From contig NC_088228.1 of the NCBI RefSeq assembly GCF_036934945.1, positions 17,750,338 through 17,814,337 on the forward strand: DNA of 64,000 nucleotides, read 5' to 3'. The stretch's first letter is position 1, and each line of letters starts with the position of its first letter. This DNA comes from Oncorhynchus masou masou (Eukaryota > Chordata > Actinopteri > Salmoniformes > Salmonidae). Positions 45,140-55,999 of the stretch are shown piece by piece. The notes below the pieces were generated by a model that was given only the letters and a program-made list of their open reading frames with translations, was not told the origin of the DNA and ran no database searches. A program made the position numbers and the translations under genes.

Positions 45140-45685
45140 TGGTGTCGGAATATGAATTCAGCCACTGGAAATGACAGATTTGGGATATTTTGTCGGTCCT
45201 TTTCCTACAGTGTTCTTCATGCTCCCGTGGTGTTCCATCATGTACATAGTGGCACTTATCAAGGGACCTCAAACTATTGACCAAGTGGAAAATGTAAATG
45301 AGACGCATTACATTTAACTGTGTTCACTAGTATGAGAGGGACCACAGTCTGTCCATTCCATGGAGTGTAGTGGTGTATTGCAGATATGCTGTTTTCGAGT
45401 GGTCATTTTGTCAGTCTGTGCCATATTACAGTTTTGAGTGTGTACTGTAACTTTTCTGGGACTTTTCTGTGTTAAACATATTGAACAACTTCTGGTACTT
45501 ACTACTCTACAAACTGCATGGTTGATAGCAGAGCTTTGGCGCTATGGAAAAGTGAAAGTTGAAGTTGTGTACACTCCAGTTTGTGTATAAGCTTACGCAT
45601 TTTGATGAGCTTAAGTGAATAGCTCCTAAAAAATCTTCTTTCGATATATACACCTAAATCATTGTACATTTTTCCAATGTTTGAT
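45140..45685. other. Intron without recognised elements
   Basis: About 550 bp of low-copy intron. Nothing is recognised. Confidence 0.4.
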
Positions 45686-45695
45686 TACAACATTT

Positions 45696-45900
45696 CAGAG
45701 GCGCAACTTTAGTTTTAGATGTGGGGGGCACATATACTGTTGTTTTTATTTCAGCGGATAAACACTACAGACAGCCTACCTGACTGCTCGGAGGCGTCCC
45801 CATGGTCCTAAAGCACACCGTTGCCTCGTTTTGTATCACATTCCAATTATGAAACTGGGTGAACATGTTCCCACCATTCCCAGTAAAAGTTGCGCCCCTG
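45696..45900. mobile_element. hAT mini-element, TSD CAACATTT
   Basis: The ends CAGAGGCGCAACTTT and AAAGTTGCGCCCCTG form a 15-bp inverted repeat with one mismatch. Perfect 8-bp direct repeats CAACATTT flank it (45688-45695 and 45901-45908). At 205 bp it has no coding capacity. Confidence 0.93.
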
Positions 45901-45984
45901 CAACATTTGATTACAACAACCTCCAAGAAAATAACGACAAGTACACACTTTCTCTTAGAACGCGAAAGAGAGCGGAGAAGGGTG

Positions 45985-45989
<5 letters not shown>

Positions 45990-46038
<49 letters not shown>
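45990..46038. repeat. (CT)n microsatellite
   Basis: Pure CT dinucleotides of about 48 bp. Confidence 0.95.
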
Positions 46039-46039
<1 letters not shown>

Positions 46040-46042
<3 letters not shown>

Positions 46043-47154
46043 CATCATGGCTGACAGTGAAATGAGACAGGGAAATGAGAAAGGTAAATAAATTGCTCTG
46101 GTTATCAGGGTGGCATAATGGCTTCTGATTGTCCCATTTGAAAGGAGAAATATGCCCTACTTGACAGATAGATGTAGGGAAGAAGAGGTGACTGGCTGTA
46201 ATCGGGCCTGCCCCTGCCCAGCCCTAGGAGACACTTTGTGGTGCTGCTGCTTCCGACAGGAGGGTTTTCATAGGCAGGCAGGAGGCTAGACCAATGCCCT
46301 GGACGTGGTTATTGGTTGTCTGGGAGGAGACAGAAGGAAGGATCGAAGGATCATTTGGGGAGAAAACTTTGTGAGGAGGGCAGTGAAAGAGTGAAAAGTT
46401 TTTCTTAGCCACACCTACTTGTGCAAACTGGACTGAACTCCCAAACAGTTCAAAAGGACACAAACATGTTTGCAATCTGTGTCCCATCCATGGGACGGTT
46501 GAGCTAACGTAGGCTAATGCGATTAGCATGAGGTTGTAAGTAACAAGAACATTTCCCAGGACATAGACATATCTGATATTGGCAGAAAGCTTGGATTCTT
46601 GTTAATCTAACTGCACTGTCCAATTTACAGTAGCCATTACAGTGAAATAATACCAGGATATTGTTTGAGAAGAGTGCACAATTTTGAACATGAAAATGTA
46701 TTAATAAACAAAATAGGCACATTTGGGCAGTCTGGAATAAACATTTTGAATGGAAATGCAATGTTTGATTGGATTAGTCTAAAACTTTGCACATACACAA
46801 AATCTTAATTGCACCTGGGCTGGAATAATGCATTATGGCCTTTCTCTTGCAAAGATGATGGTACAAAAAAATACAAAAGAACGGTTGGTTTTTTCTTTGT
46901 TTTATCTTTTACCAGATCTATTGTGTTATATTCTCCTACATTCCTTTCACTTTTCACAAACTTCAAAGTGTTTCCTTTTAAATGGTACCAAGAATATCCA
47001 TATCCTTGCTTCAGGGCCTGAGCTACAGGCAGTTAGATTTGGGTATGTCATTTTAGGCGAAAATTGAAAAAAAGGGGCAGATCCTTAAGAGGTTCATTGT
47101 ATTTTAGATGGAAGACTGTAGGATTGATGGAGAAATAGGGGAGAAGATGAGAGA
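46040..47154. other. Intron without recognised elements
   Basis: About 1.1 kb of low-copy intron. No repeat termini or exon features are recognised on either strand. Confidence 0.4.
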
Positions 47155-47159
47155 TTGAT

Positions 47160-47527
47160 TGTAACGGTCGTCTGTGGTGGAAGAATGTGAGGACTAAAGC
47201 GCAGCGTGATAAGTGTTCATATTTTTTATAAAATAACTGAACACTGAACAAAACAATAAACGACAAACGAACAGTCCCATAAGGTGAATGGAAAGAACAC
47301 TAAACAAGAAATAATCAGCCACAAAACACAGGTGGGAAAAGGCTACCTAAGTATGATTCTCAATTAGAGACAACGAACGACACCTGCCTCTGATTGAGAA
47401 CCATACCATACCAGGCCAAACACAAAACCACAACATAGAAAAAAGAACATAGACTACCCACCCCAACTCACGCCCTCACGCCCTAAAATAAAAGCCATAA
47501 CAAAGGAACTAAGGTCAGAACGTGACA
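47160..47527 (-). mobile_element. Solo LTR-like element, minus strand, TSD TTGAT
   Basis: On the minus strand it begins TGTCACGTTCTGACC and ends CGACCGTTACA. The 5-bp direct repeat TTGAT flanks it (47155-47159 and 47528-47532). It is 368 bp, matching the 367-bp copy at 4236-4602, and shares the block GTTCTCAATCAGAGGCAGGT. A TTATAAAAAATATG stretch near the 3-prime side may include the polyadenylation region. Non-coding. Confidence 0.87.
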
Positions 47528-47725
47528 TTGATACAGCGTGTTAGAGCGTGAGAGGAGAGATATGTAAAAGAGAGAATGAGAGAGAGAGAGAGTTAGACGG
47601 AATGAAGATAGAGGGGGAGAGACTGGTAGAGGAGAGGCAGTCAGTGGCAATGTGGTGCAGAGAGGTGCAGTGTGGATCAGTGCAGAGGCCATTAATGAGG
47701 CCATTAAACTGTCCTAGATACCTCT

Positions 47726-47847
<122 letters not shown>

Positions 47848-47861
47848 TAAAGGCCTGATCA

Positions 47862-48930
47862 ATATCAAGATTTAGGGGCTCATTCACAGCCTGCCCTGCC
47901 CTGTGCTGGACACACGCACACACACACACACAGCTCAGATTATTTACACCTTCTCTCTACACAGCTCAGGTTATTTACACTTTCTCTCTACACAGCTCAG
48001 GTTATTTACACCTTCTCTCTACACAGCTCAGGTTATTTACACATTCTCTCTACACAGCTCAGGTTATTTACACCTTCTCTCTACACAGCTCAGGTTATTT
48101 ACATCTTCTCTCTACACAGCTCAGGTTATTTACACCTTCTCTCTACACAGCTCAGGTTATTTACATCTTCTCTCTACACAGCTCAGGTTATTTACACCTT
48201 CTTTCTACACAGCTCAGGTTATTTACACCTTCTCTCTACACAGCTCAGGTTATTTACACCTTCTCTTTACACAGCTCAGGTTACTTACACCTTCTCTCTA
48301 CACAGCTCAGGTTATTTACACCTTCTCTCTACACAGCCCAGGTTATTTACACCTCTCTACACAGCTCAGGTTATTTACACCTTCTCTCTACACAGCTCAG
48401 GTTATTTACACCTTCTCTCTACACAGCTCAGGTTATTTACACCTTCTCTCTACACAGCTCAGGTTATTTACACCTTCTCTCTACACAGCTCAGGTTATTT
48501 ACACCTTCTCTCTACACAGCTCAGGTTATTTACACCTTCTCTCTACACAGCCTAGGTTATTTGCACCTTCTATCTACACAGCTCAGGTTATTTACACCTT
48601 CTCTCTACACAGCTCAGGTTATTTACACCTTCTCTTTACACAGCTCAGGTTATTTACACCTTCTCTCTACACAGCCCAGGTTATTTACACCTTCTCTCTA
48701 CACAGCCCAGGTTATTTACACCTTCTCTCTACACAGCTCAGGTTATTTACACCTTCTCTCTACACAGCTCAGGTTATTTACACCTTCTCTCTACACAGCT
48801 CAGGTTATTTACACCTTCTCTCTACACAGCTCAGGTTATTTACACCTTCTCTCTACACAGCCCAGGTTATTTACACCTTCTCTCTACACAGCTCAGGTTA
48901 TTTACACCTTCTCTCTACACAGCCCAGGTT
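47862..48930. repeat. 31-bp minisatellite A with shared flank, about 32 units
   Basis: After a single-copy flank (47862-47934, with TTCACAGCCTGCCCTGCCCT) the 31-bp unit CACAGCTCAGGTTATTTACA plus CCTTCTCTCTA repeats about 32 times. Most units read CTCAGG and TCTCTCTA; CCCAGG variants increase toward the 3-prime end. No frame has a stop, so a 370-codon open frame with a 31-residue period results. The array ends in CACAGCCCAGGTTTAGTC. Confidence 0.96.
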
Positions 48931-49360
48931 TAGTCATCTCCCATGTTATGTTTTTTCAGGAACTTTATGCTTTAATTTACTTAGGAGCACACAGTGTACA
49001 GACCTAAGTGTTTAATAAATGTAAATGTTTAATATCTACTGTATTAAGGTTAATACGTACAAGGGTCATTTCAGTCGAGGACCGGAGGAATGGGTAATGT
49101 AAAAAAAACTCCAGAAAACTTTGTAAATGTTCTCTGATTTAACACAATGTCCTCAACAACATCCGTCTCTCCCTCCATCCCTCCATCCAAGACACTTAAC
49201 CCATATGAACAGCTGAATGACATCACTCAGAGAGGGACTTTTCTTCCCTCTTTTACAGCTTTCCTCTGCCTTCATCTGTTTCTCCAGACTGGCACAACAT
49301 TGTACCCTAGATTGTGTGCCAACTGCCAAACCCTCTGTATCGAAACACTCCTCCTCAAAT
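48931..49360. other. Intron without recognised elements
   Basis: About 430 bp between minisatellite A and the LINE tail. Nothing specific is recognised. Confidence 0.4.
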
Positions 49361-49361
49361 C

Positions 49362-50545
49362 AAAGTTTATTTGTCACGTGCGCCGAATACAACAGGTGTA
49401 GTAGACCTTACAGTGAAATGCTTACTTACAGGCTCTAACCAATAGTGCAAAAAAAGGTATTAGATGAACAAAAGGTAAGTAAAGAAATAAAAACAACAGT
49501 AAAAAGACAGAAAAAAAAGTAGCGATGCTATAAAAGTAGCGGGGCTATAAAAGTAGCGGTGCTCTAAAAGTAGCGGGGCTATAAAAGTAGCGAGGCTATA
49601 AAAGTAGCGGGGCTATAAAAGTAGCGGGGCTATAAAAGTAGCGGGGCTATAAAAGTAGCGGGGCTATAAAAGTAGCGGTGCTCTAAAAGTAGCGGGGCTA
49701 TAAAAGTAGCGAGGCTATAAAAGTAGCGGGGCTATAAAAGTAGCGGGGCTATAAAAGTAGCGGGGCTATAAAAGTAGCGGGGCTACATACAGACACCGGT
49801 TAGTCAGGCTGATTCAGGTAGTATGTACATGAATGTATAGTTAAAGAACTATGCATATATTATAAACAGAGTGTAGCAGCAGCATAAAAGAGGGGTTGGA
49901 CACACACACACACACGCACACAATGCAGATAGTCCGGGTAGCCATTTGATTACCTGTTCAGGAGTCTTATGGCTTGGGGGTAAAAACTGTTGAGAAGCCT
50001 TTTTGTCCTAGACTTGGCACTCCGGTACCGCTTGCCATGCGGTAGTACAGAGAACAGTCTATGACTGGGGTGGCTGGGGTCTTTGACAATTTCTGGGCCT
50101 TTCTCTGACACTGCCTGGTCCTGGATGGCAGGCAGCTTTGCCCCAGTGATGTACTGGAACGTACGCACTACCCTCTCTAGTGCCTTGCAGTTGGAGGCCG
50201 AGCAATTGCCGTACCAGGCAGTGATGCAACCAGGATGCTCTCGATGTTGCAGATGTAGAACCTTTTGAGGATCTCAGGACCCATGACAAATCTTTTCAGT
50301 CTCCTGAGGGGGAATAGGCTTTTTGTGCCCTTTTCACGACTGTCTTGGTGTGTTTGGACCATTCTAGTTTGTTGGTGATGTGGACACCAAGCTTTCAACC
50401 TGCTCCATTACAGCCCAGTCGATGAGAATGGGGGTGTGATCGGTCCTCTTTTTCTGTAATCCACAATAATCTCCTTAGTCTTGGTTACGTTGAGAGACAG
50501 GTTGTTATTCTGGCACCACCCCGCCAGGTCCTCCTCCCAGTCCAG
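49362..50545 (-). pseudogene. LINE relic with expanded 3-prime UTR
   Basis: The minus strand holds degenerate C-terminal RT-region pieces in several frames (KSLFPLRRLKRFVMGPEILK, RFYICNIESI, SHPSHRLFSVLPHGKRYRSA, KRLLNSFYPQAIRLLN) and a 3-prime UTR that ends at CAAATCAAAGTTTATTTGTC (49362). The family is that of 25930-27110. The RT catalytic boxes are absent; the copy is truncated at about 50540. A 17-bp tandem array lies in its UTR. Confidence 0.87.
49519..49786. repeat. 17-bp tandem array in LINE 3-prime UTR
   Basis: The unit AGCGGGGCTATAAAAGT repeats about 16 times, with AGCGAGG and AGCGGTGCTCTAAAAGT variants. A block of about seven units appears twice (around 49552-49670 and 49671-49786). 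Each unit contains TATAAAA, by chance of the unit rather than as a promoter. Confidence 0.95.
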
Positions 50546-50945
50546 TAAAACTCATTTTAGAAGTAGTCCCAAAATTCCCACAGAAATGCAAACATCTCTT
50601 CCATCCTGCAGCCTTCATGGGCATGTGGAAACCAGCTAAACCCAGCAAGTTCACCAAAACAGACTGCGGCTCAGAGGGATTCTATACAGTCCTCCCAGAT
50701 ACAGTCAGATCCAAATCTAAACAACCAAAATATATCAAAGATATTTGAGCCTCTGACGTAACTTAAACCAGAGTGATGTGAGGGGAACCACGCCAAGGCC
50801 CATTTGGATCCCTACTCATTATGTTTTGTGTTTACGTGCTTTGAGTGCATTAAGTCTTTCCATGTGTTGGTGTTGGTGTACACGGGTTGTTTTAGACTAA
50901 GAACACATGAAGACAGACAGACATAGTTGACGAGGTGCAGGCTAC
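50546..50945. other. Intron without recognised elements
   Basis: About 400 bp of low-copy intron between the LINE and minisatellite B. Nothing is recognised. Confidence 0.4.
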
Positions 50946-50949
50946 ATGG

Positions 50950-51525
50950 GAGAAAATACCAAGATTTAGGAGTTCATTCACAGCCTGCCCTACCCTGTGC
51001 TGGACACACGCACACACAGCTCAGATTATTTACACCTTCTTTCTACACAGCTCAGTTTATTTACACCTTCTTTCTACACAGCCCAGGTTATTTACACCTT
51101 CTTTCTACACAGCCCAGTTTATTTACACCTTCTTTCTACACAGCCCAGGTTATTTACACCTTCTTTCTACACAGCCCAGTTTATTTACACCTTCTTTCTA
51201 CACAGCCCAGGTTATTTACACCTTCTTTCTACACAGCCCAGGTTATTTACACCTTCTTTCTACACAGCCCAGTTTATTTACACCTTCTTTCTACACAGCC
51301 CAGGTTATTTACACCTTCTTTCTACACAGCCCAGTTTATTTACACCTTCTTTCTACACAGCCCAGGTTATTTACACCTTCTTTCTACACAGCCCAGGTTA
51401 TTTACACCTTCTTTCTACACAGCCCAGGTTATTTACACCTTCTTTCTACACAGCCCAGGTTATTTACACCTTCTTTCTACACAGCCCAGTTTATTTACAC
51501 CTTCTTTCTACACAGCCCAGGTTTA
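50950..51525. repeat. 31-bp minisatellite B with shared flank, about 16 units
   Basis: The flank at 50950-51017 (CCAAGATTTAGGAGTTCATT, CACAGCCTGCCCTACCCTGT) matches that of array A. The unit is CACAGCCCAGGTTATTTACA plus CCTTCTTTCTA. CCCAGG and CCCAGT units alternate for much of the array, and every unit has TTTCT where array A has TCTCT. It also ends CACAGCCCAGGTTTAGT. Confidence 0.96.
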
Positions 51526-51625
51526 GTTGTGCGCTCTATAAGACTCTCTTGTATTTATTGAATCGCTTGTTCATTTTCTCGTTCCTTTTGTTTGTCCATT
51601 GCTTAGTTCATTCATTCATCCATTC

Positions 51626-51690
51626 AGTCAGTCAGTCAGTCAGTCAGTCAGTCAGTCAGTCAGTCAGTCAGTCAGTCAGTCAGTCAGTCA
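51626..51690. repeat. (CAGT)n microsatellite
   Basis: About 16 CAGT tetranucleotides. Confidence 0.95.
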
Positions 51691-51699
51691 ATAAATAAT

Positions 51700-52184
51700 T
51701 TGAGTATCACAGAGTTTACAAATTTCTTCATAATTATCTACATGGGCTGTTGCTTTTTCTCACTGCCTCAATGCACAGCACTGACTGACTATAAGAGAGC
51801 ATAGAAAAGCTTCATGTCAAACCATTTCATCATCCTCTACTCCTCTCCAGGGCTGGCTGAAGGTGCCATTTTGTTTCATTTGATGCCAGTTTCTCATAAA
51901 TGTTGTAACTTGTCCCTTGAACCCAGAAACTGGCAGCTAGCTGGAGGCGATCGAAGGAGAATGGCTCTGAATGCTACTGAGCTCCTTAAACCTCAAGATG
52001 TCTTTATCTAGTGTCTGAAGTACAACAGAGAAAAATGAATTTTGTAAACCAAAAGACAAGCTTGTCTTCCTTAATTATTTTCATTACAGTCTTTGCCACT
52101 AAATCTCTCCTCCGGCTATCAAAGATAATTCCATGTTCCAGTTAACACTAGAACATCCGGGACATGACACAATCAAGAACACGG
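51700..52184. other. Intron without recognised elements
   Basis: About 480 bp of low-copy intron. The part 52070-52140 is AT-rich with TTAATTATTTTCATTACAG, but it is not flanked as an exon. Confidence 0.4.
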
Positions 52185-52187
52185 CAA

Positions 52188-52250
52188 TAATGTAAGTCGC
52201 TCTGGATAAGAGCGTCTGCTAAATGACTTAAATGTAAATGTTAAATGTAA
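52188..52250 (+). mobile_element. V-SINE/DANA-like conserved tail fragment
   Basis: ATGTAAGTCGCTCTGGATAA, then GAGCGTCTGCTAAATGACTT and AAATGTAAATG are the strongly conserved words found in many fish SINE-like repeats. Only this 60-bp part is clear. Confidence 0.65.
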
Positions 52251-52539
52251 TGCCTGTTTTACGTCTACAATTCAAGAGTGGTGGCGCTACTGGCATCACT
52301 GGAGGGTTTTGAAAAATGGTTAATTGGTTCCCTGACAGAAACTCTTGGAAATGCAGCACAGAATAGGGCACAGAAAGGAACAGAACAGAGCAGTGCAGAA
52401 CAGAACAGCACAGGACAGCACAGAACACTGGAGAACTGAAGCTTCCCTGTGATCTGTGAGGCCCATTACCATGTAGTCACGACTGGGCAGTCCTTCTGAG
52501 TTACTGCTAGTAGGGAGGCAGTGATCAACAGCATGCCTA

Positions 52540-52700
52540 GAGGGGAGGGAGGGAGGGAGGGAGGGAGGGAGGGAGGGAGGGAGGGAGGGAGGGAGGGAGG
52601 GAGGGAGGGAGGGAGGGAGGGAGGGAGGGAGGGAGGGAGGGAGGGAGGGAGGGAGGGAGGGAGGGAGGGAGGGAGGGAGGGAGGGAGGGAGGGAGGGAGA
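52540..52700. repeat. (GGGA)n microsatellite, about 40 units
   Basis: About 160 bp of pure GGGA tetranucleotides. Runs of three G at 4-bp spacing make the + strand strongly G-quadruplex-prone. Confidence 0.96.
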
Positions 52701-52704
52701 CTGT

Positions 52705-53660
52705 GAGAGCCTGTTACCCCTCATCTGAATTGAACAGAGGCACCTATTAGATGACTATGGTGTGGTGGTGCTGTGTCTTTAAGGAGAAAACCACAATTAA
52801 ACTGTTCTATGAGGGAATGGGCCTTGGACCACTGGTCAGCTGACCAATTACCGGGACGTTTCCGACCAATCGTTGAACTGGGAATTAGTCAAGCATCCCA
52901 GGAACGTCCAGCTGGGAATTGAGGGATGAATGCCCTGTGGAATGTGGATTGTGGAATGTGAAATTACGCTTATGCTGGGAATATCTAAATGAGGGAGTTG
53001 ATGCAAAGGGAGAATGGGACTAATTATTTTAACATAAAGCATTTACTAAAGACATTTATACTACAATATTATTGAGAATGGGAATGAGAGGGCAACTTAG
53101 ACCGTTTTGGGAAGGGATCACAGGAGTGATTGATATGAGGCATGCGTTGAGGTGTTCAGTGGCTTGACTTCAGTGCAGGACAGGATTTGACTGGGAAGAC
53201 AAACAACAACAACACACTACACAGTTAGACAAAAGAGCTAAGAATGGGTTAGTCCAAGCAAGGAGTAAAATCATTGATGTGTAATTATGTGATTGTTTAT
53301 GTGATTGATTTTACATACAGTAATGAGAGAAAATTGATACGGGTGCTCACAGTGCTTGGAGAGGCAACATTCAATGTGCCAGTGGATGAGCGGACACATG
53401 AGACGTGGCTTCAGTTCATGTCAGGAGAGAGTTGACAATGACTGTGGAGTGGAGTTGTCATCACCTCTTAATCACGGAACAAGAAGGGACTTAGCTGTTA
53501 ATACAAATATCAGATACATTCCATTACAGCTGCGCCATTGTAGGTTTGAACAACAAGTTTGTCCATGAAGTTAAACTCAGACAGCGCATCACGCCCACTT
53601 GACACATGACACATCAAAGTACCCCAAGAAACATTCCTGAATAAAGCCCTGATCATCCAC
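52705..53660. other. Intron without recognised elements
   Basis: About 950 bp of low-copy intron. No exon or element termini are recognised. Confidence 0.4.
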
Positions 53661-53664
53661 ATAC

Positions 53665-54150
53665 ATGACGATAACGGACAACTGCAAGCAGACTGGTGGC
53701 ACCATAGGTCCCAGAGTGGTGGGACAATTTTTACCCCGTGGGGCCCGGAGTTACTCCTTATGTATTTATATTTTCCTTATGTACTGTATTTATTTATTTT
53801 GCTCCTTTGCACCCCAGTATTTCTACTTTACACACTCATCTACTGTCAAATCTACCATTCCAGTGTTTAATTGCTATATTGTATTTACTTTGCCACCATG
53901 GCCTTTTTTTTGCCTTTACCTCCCTTATCTCACCTCATTTACTCACATTGTATATAGACTTATTTTTCTACTGTATTATTGACTGTATGTTTGTTTTACT
54001 CCATGTGTAACTCTGTGTTGTTATATGTGTCGAACTGCTTTGCTTTGGCCAGGTGGCAGGTCGCATCTTGGCCAGGTCACAGTTGTAAATGAGAACTTGT
54101 TCTCAACTTGCCTACTTGGTTAAATAAAGGTTAAATTAAAACATTTTAAA
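53665..54150 (+). mobile_element. LINE 3-prime UTR with tail shared by SINEs
   Basis: The segment ends AACTTGTTCTCAACTTGCCT, ACTTGGTTAAATAAAGGTTA and an A-rich run. The end resembles the tails of the SINEs at 17205-17432 and 34809-35015 (TTGTTCTTAACTGACTTGCC, TAGTTAAATAAAGG). The upstream part is the non-coding 3-prime portion of a fish LINE. RT sequence is absent, so the copy is 5-prime truncated. Confidence 0.7.
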
Positions 54151-54154
54151 AAAT

Positions 54155-54382
54155 CTAAAATAATATATTTTGTATAGTTTTATCTAAAAAACCTTTTTAG
54201 TGTTTCACAATTCTTATTTTTACGAAATTTCACTGAAGAGGATGGTCCTCCCCCTTCCTCCTCTGAGGAGCCTCCACTGATGTGATGGCCCTGTGCTGTG
54301 TTGTGTGGAGTTAAAGAGTCGTAGATGTGTAATGTGATGGCCTTGTGTTAGAGTAGGAGTCTGCAGATAACCTCCCCCCCAC

Positions 54383-54388
<6 letters not shown>
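54155..54388. other. Intron without recognised elements
   Basis: Short ordinary stretch with a poly-C run (54373-54380). Confidence 0.35.
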
Positions 54389-54431
<43 letters not shown>

Positions 54432-54446
54432 TCTCTCTCTCTCGCT
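54389..54446. repeat. (CT)n microsatellite
   Basis: CT dinucleotides with a single CCCT interruption, about 55 bp. Confidence 0.95.
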
Positions 54447-54449
54447 CGC

Positions 54450-55025
54450 TAGGGTCACTGGGAGGGTTGACTTTGATTAATGTTAAGCCGAGTGTTGCAT
54501 TCAAATCTGGGGGCAGCCAGTTGGGCCAGATAAAAGTAGAACAGAGGAACAAGGGAAGGGGGAGGGATGCAGGATGGGGGAGGAGAGAAGTGCATGGGAC
54601 AGCCACCAATCACTGTCATCGCTGGTGTCCCCTGGTAATGATGGGGACGCGTTTTGACTTCAACAGGCTTGACCCTTGACCTGCAGCCAGGTACTGACAG
54701 TCCTGTTACAAAAACAGGCTCATTACAAACAGGGCACTAACACACATAGGCCTTCAAGATGAGGACTAGGCAAACTTTTTATCCATGAGTTGCAGAAGTG
54801 CTACGATAATTTAATTGTGACTTTTAGACAGAGGGTACAGTATATTGTACTTCTGTGTGTGTGTGTGGAGATTTTTAAATGGAAATGTTTAACGCAGCAG
54901 CACAACCATGGGCACACACCCTCACTCATCCAATCAGTGAGACATGCTAAAACCATGTATAATTACAAATATCTGCCTTGTCTTACTATAATTGGCCAAA
55001 CTGTGTCTGTCTGGTTAAATACATG
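54450..55025. other. Intron without recognised elements
   Basis: About 580 bp of ordinary intron. Nothing is recognised. Confidence 0.4.
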
Positions 55026-55034
55026 AGTCTGGGT

Positions 55035-55160
55035 CTTAGTTTCTGTCCCAAATGGCACACTTTTCCCTATACAGTGCACAAGTGCACAACAGAGCGCAAT
55101 GGGCTGTGGTCAAAAGTAGTGCAGTTTGTAGACAATATGGTTCCATTTGGGATGCACACA
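55035..55160. mobile_element. Short palindromic mini-element
   Basis: TCTGTCCCAAATGGCACACT and GGTTCCATTTGGGATGCACA are inverted ends. The interior TACAGTGCACAAG and GTCAAAAGTAGTGCAGT are also partly self-complementary. It matches a common salmonid foldback repeat. Confidence 0.7.
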
Positions 55161-55164
55161 TAGT

Positions 55165-55765
55165 CTGTTAGACTGGGGTCTGGTTCTAGAATGCACACTC
55201 CCTTCCGCTACCCCCTTCTGATGCTCCGAGTGCATGGAAGACAACAGCAGTGTTGGGGCCTACTGAGGCTGTCAGTAACACTGTGTGCTGTGCTGTGCTG
55301 TGCCCAGGGCCGGTAATTGATAACGCGGCCCAGCAGAGCTCTGGGCACTGGAGCGTGTGGCAGCCAGATAGGAGAGGCTGAGCTATACCAAGGTGAGACA
55401 GGGTAGGAGGAGAGTGCGGGGGCTGAAACCGAGAGAGGGAGGCAGGTGGAGTGGAGGGGGTTGAGTTGATTGGCTGGGGGTTATTTGGGGATTTTGGGAG
55501 CTGGAGTGTGATTAAGTTTGGTGTGTTTACGAAAAGTGTGTGTGTGGGGGGGGGGGGGGGCACAGGGTGTGTGTATAGTAGTGTGTGGTAGAATGAGGTG
55601 ATGGAGGGGTTTATTTCCACAAAATAGAGTGTGTATAGACATACTGTATCTGGCGCACTGTTAGTATGTTTTGGGGTCAGAATAATGAGCCTCCATCTCT
55701 CAGCCTTCCACACAGAGATCCAAACATGCACTCAACTAAAGTATATACTAACGTCATTCTCCTGT
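55165..55765. other. Intron with a poly-G run
   Basis: About 600 bp. G-rich text from 55410 includes an uninterrupted run of about 14 G at 55547-55560 after a TG tract. The proline-rich open frame on the minus strand reflects this composition and has no family signature. Confidence 0.4.
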
Positions 55766-55771
55766 ATCATG

Positions 55772-55993
55772 CTTTTTATTTTTATTTAACTAGGAAAGTC
55801 AGTTAAGAACAAATTCTTATTTACAATGACGGCCTACCCCGGCCAAACCCGGATGACTCTGGGCTAATTTTGCGCCACCTTATGGGACTCCCAATCACAG
55901 CCAGATGTGATACAGCCTGGAGCCGAACCAGGGATTGTAGTGGTACCTCTTGCACTGAGATGCAGTGCCTTAGGCAGCTGCGCCACTCGGGAA
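55772..55993 (-). mobile_element. tRNA-derived SINE, minus strand, near full length
   Basis: On the minus strand the head CCCGAGTGGCGCAGCTGCCT, AAGGCACTGCATCTCAGTGC, the body and the tail TTCTTAACTGACTTTCCTAG, TTAAATAAA are present. The B box is altered (GGTTCGGCTCC). It is the same family as 17205-17432. Confidence 0.88.
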
Positions 55994-55999
55994 CTAAAT

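Noticed and set aside
47903..49015. 370-codon open frame as a gene
   Set aside because: It follows from a 31-bp unit without stops in any frame. Copy number and frame are arbitrary.
49519..49786. Multiple TATA boxes (TATAAAA every 17 bp) as promoters
   Set aside because: The motif is part of a tandem unit in a LINE UTR. Nothing downstream looks like a transcription unit.
47862..51525. CRISPR-like arrays (31-bp direct repeats)
   Set aside because: There are no unique spacers between repeats; units are head to tail. The genome is also clearly a vertebrate one.
55186..55731. 181-codon proline/threonine-rich minus-strand frame as a gene
   Set aside because: It lies over G-rich low-complexity DNA, has no recognisable domain and no splice evidence.
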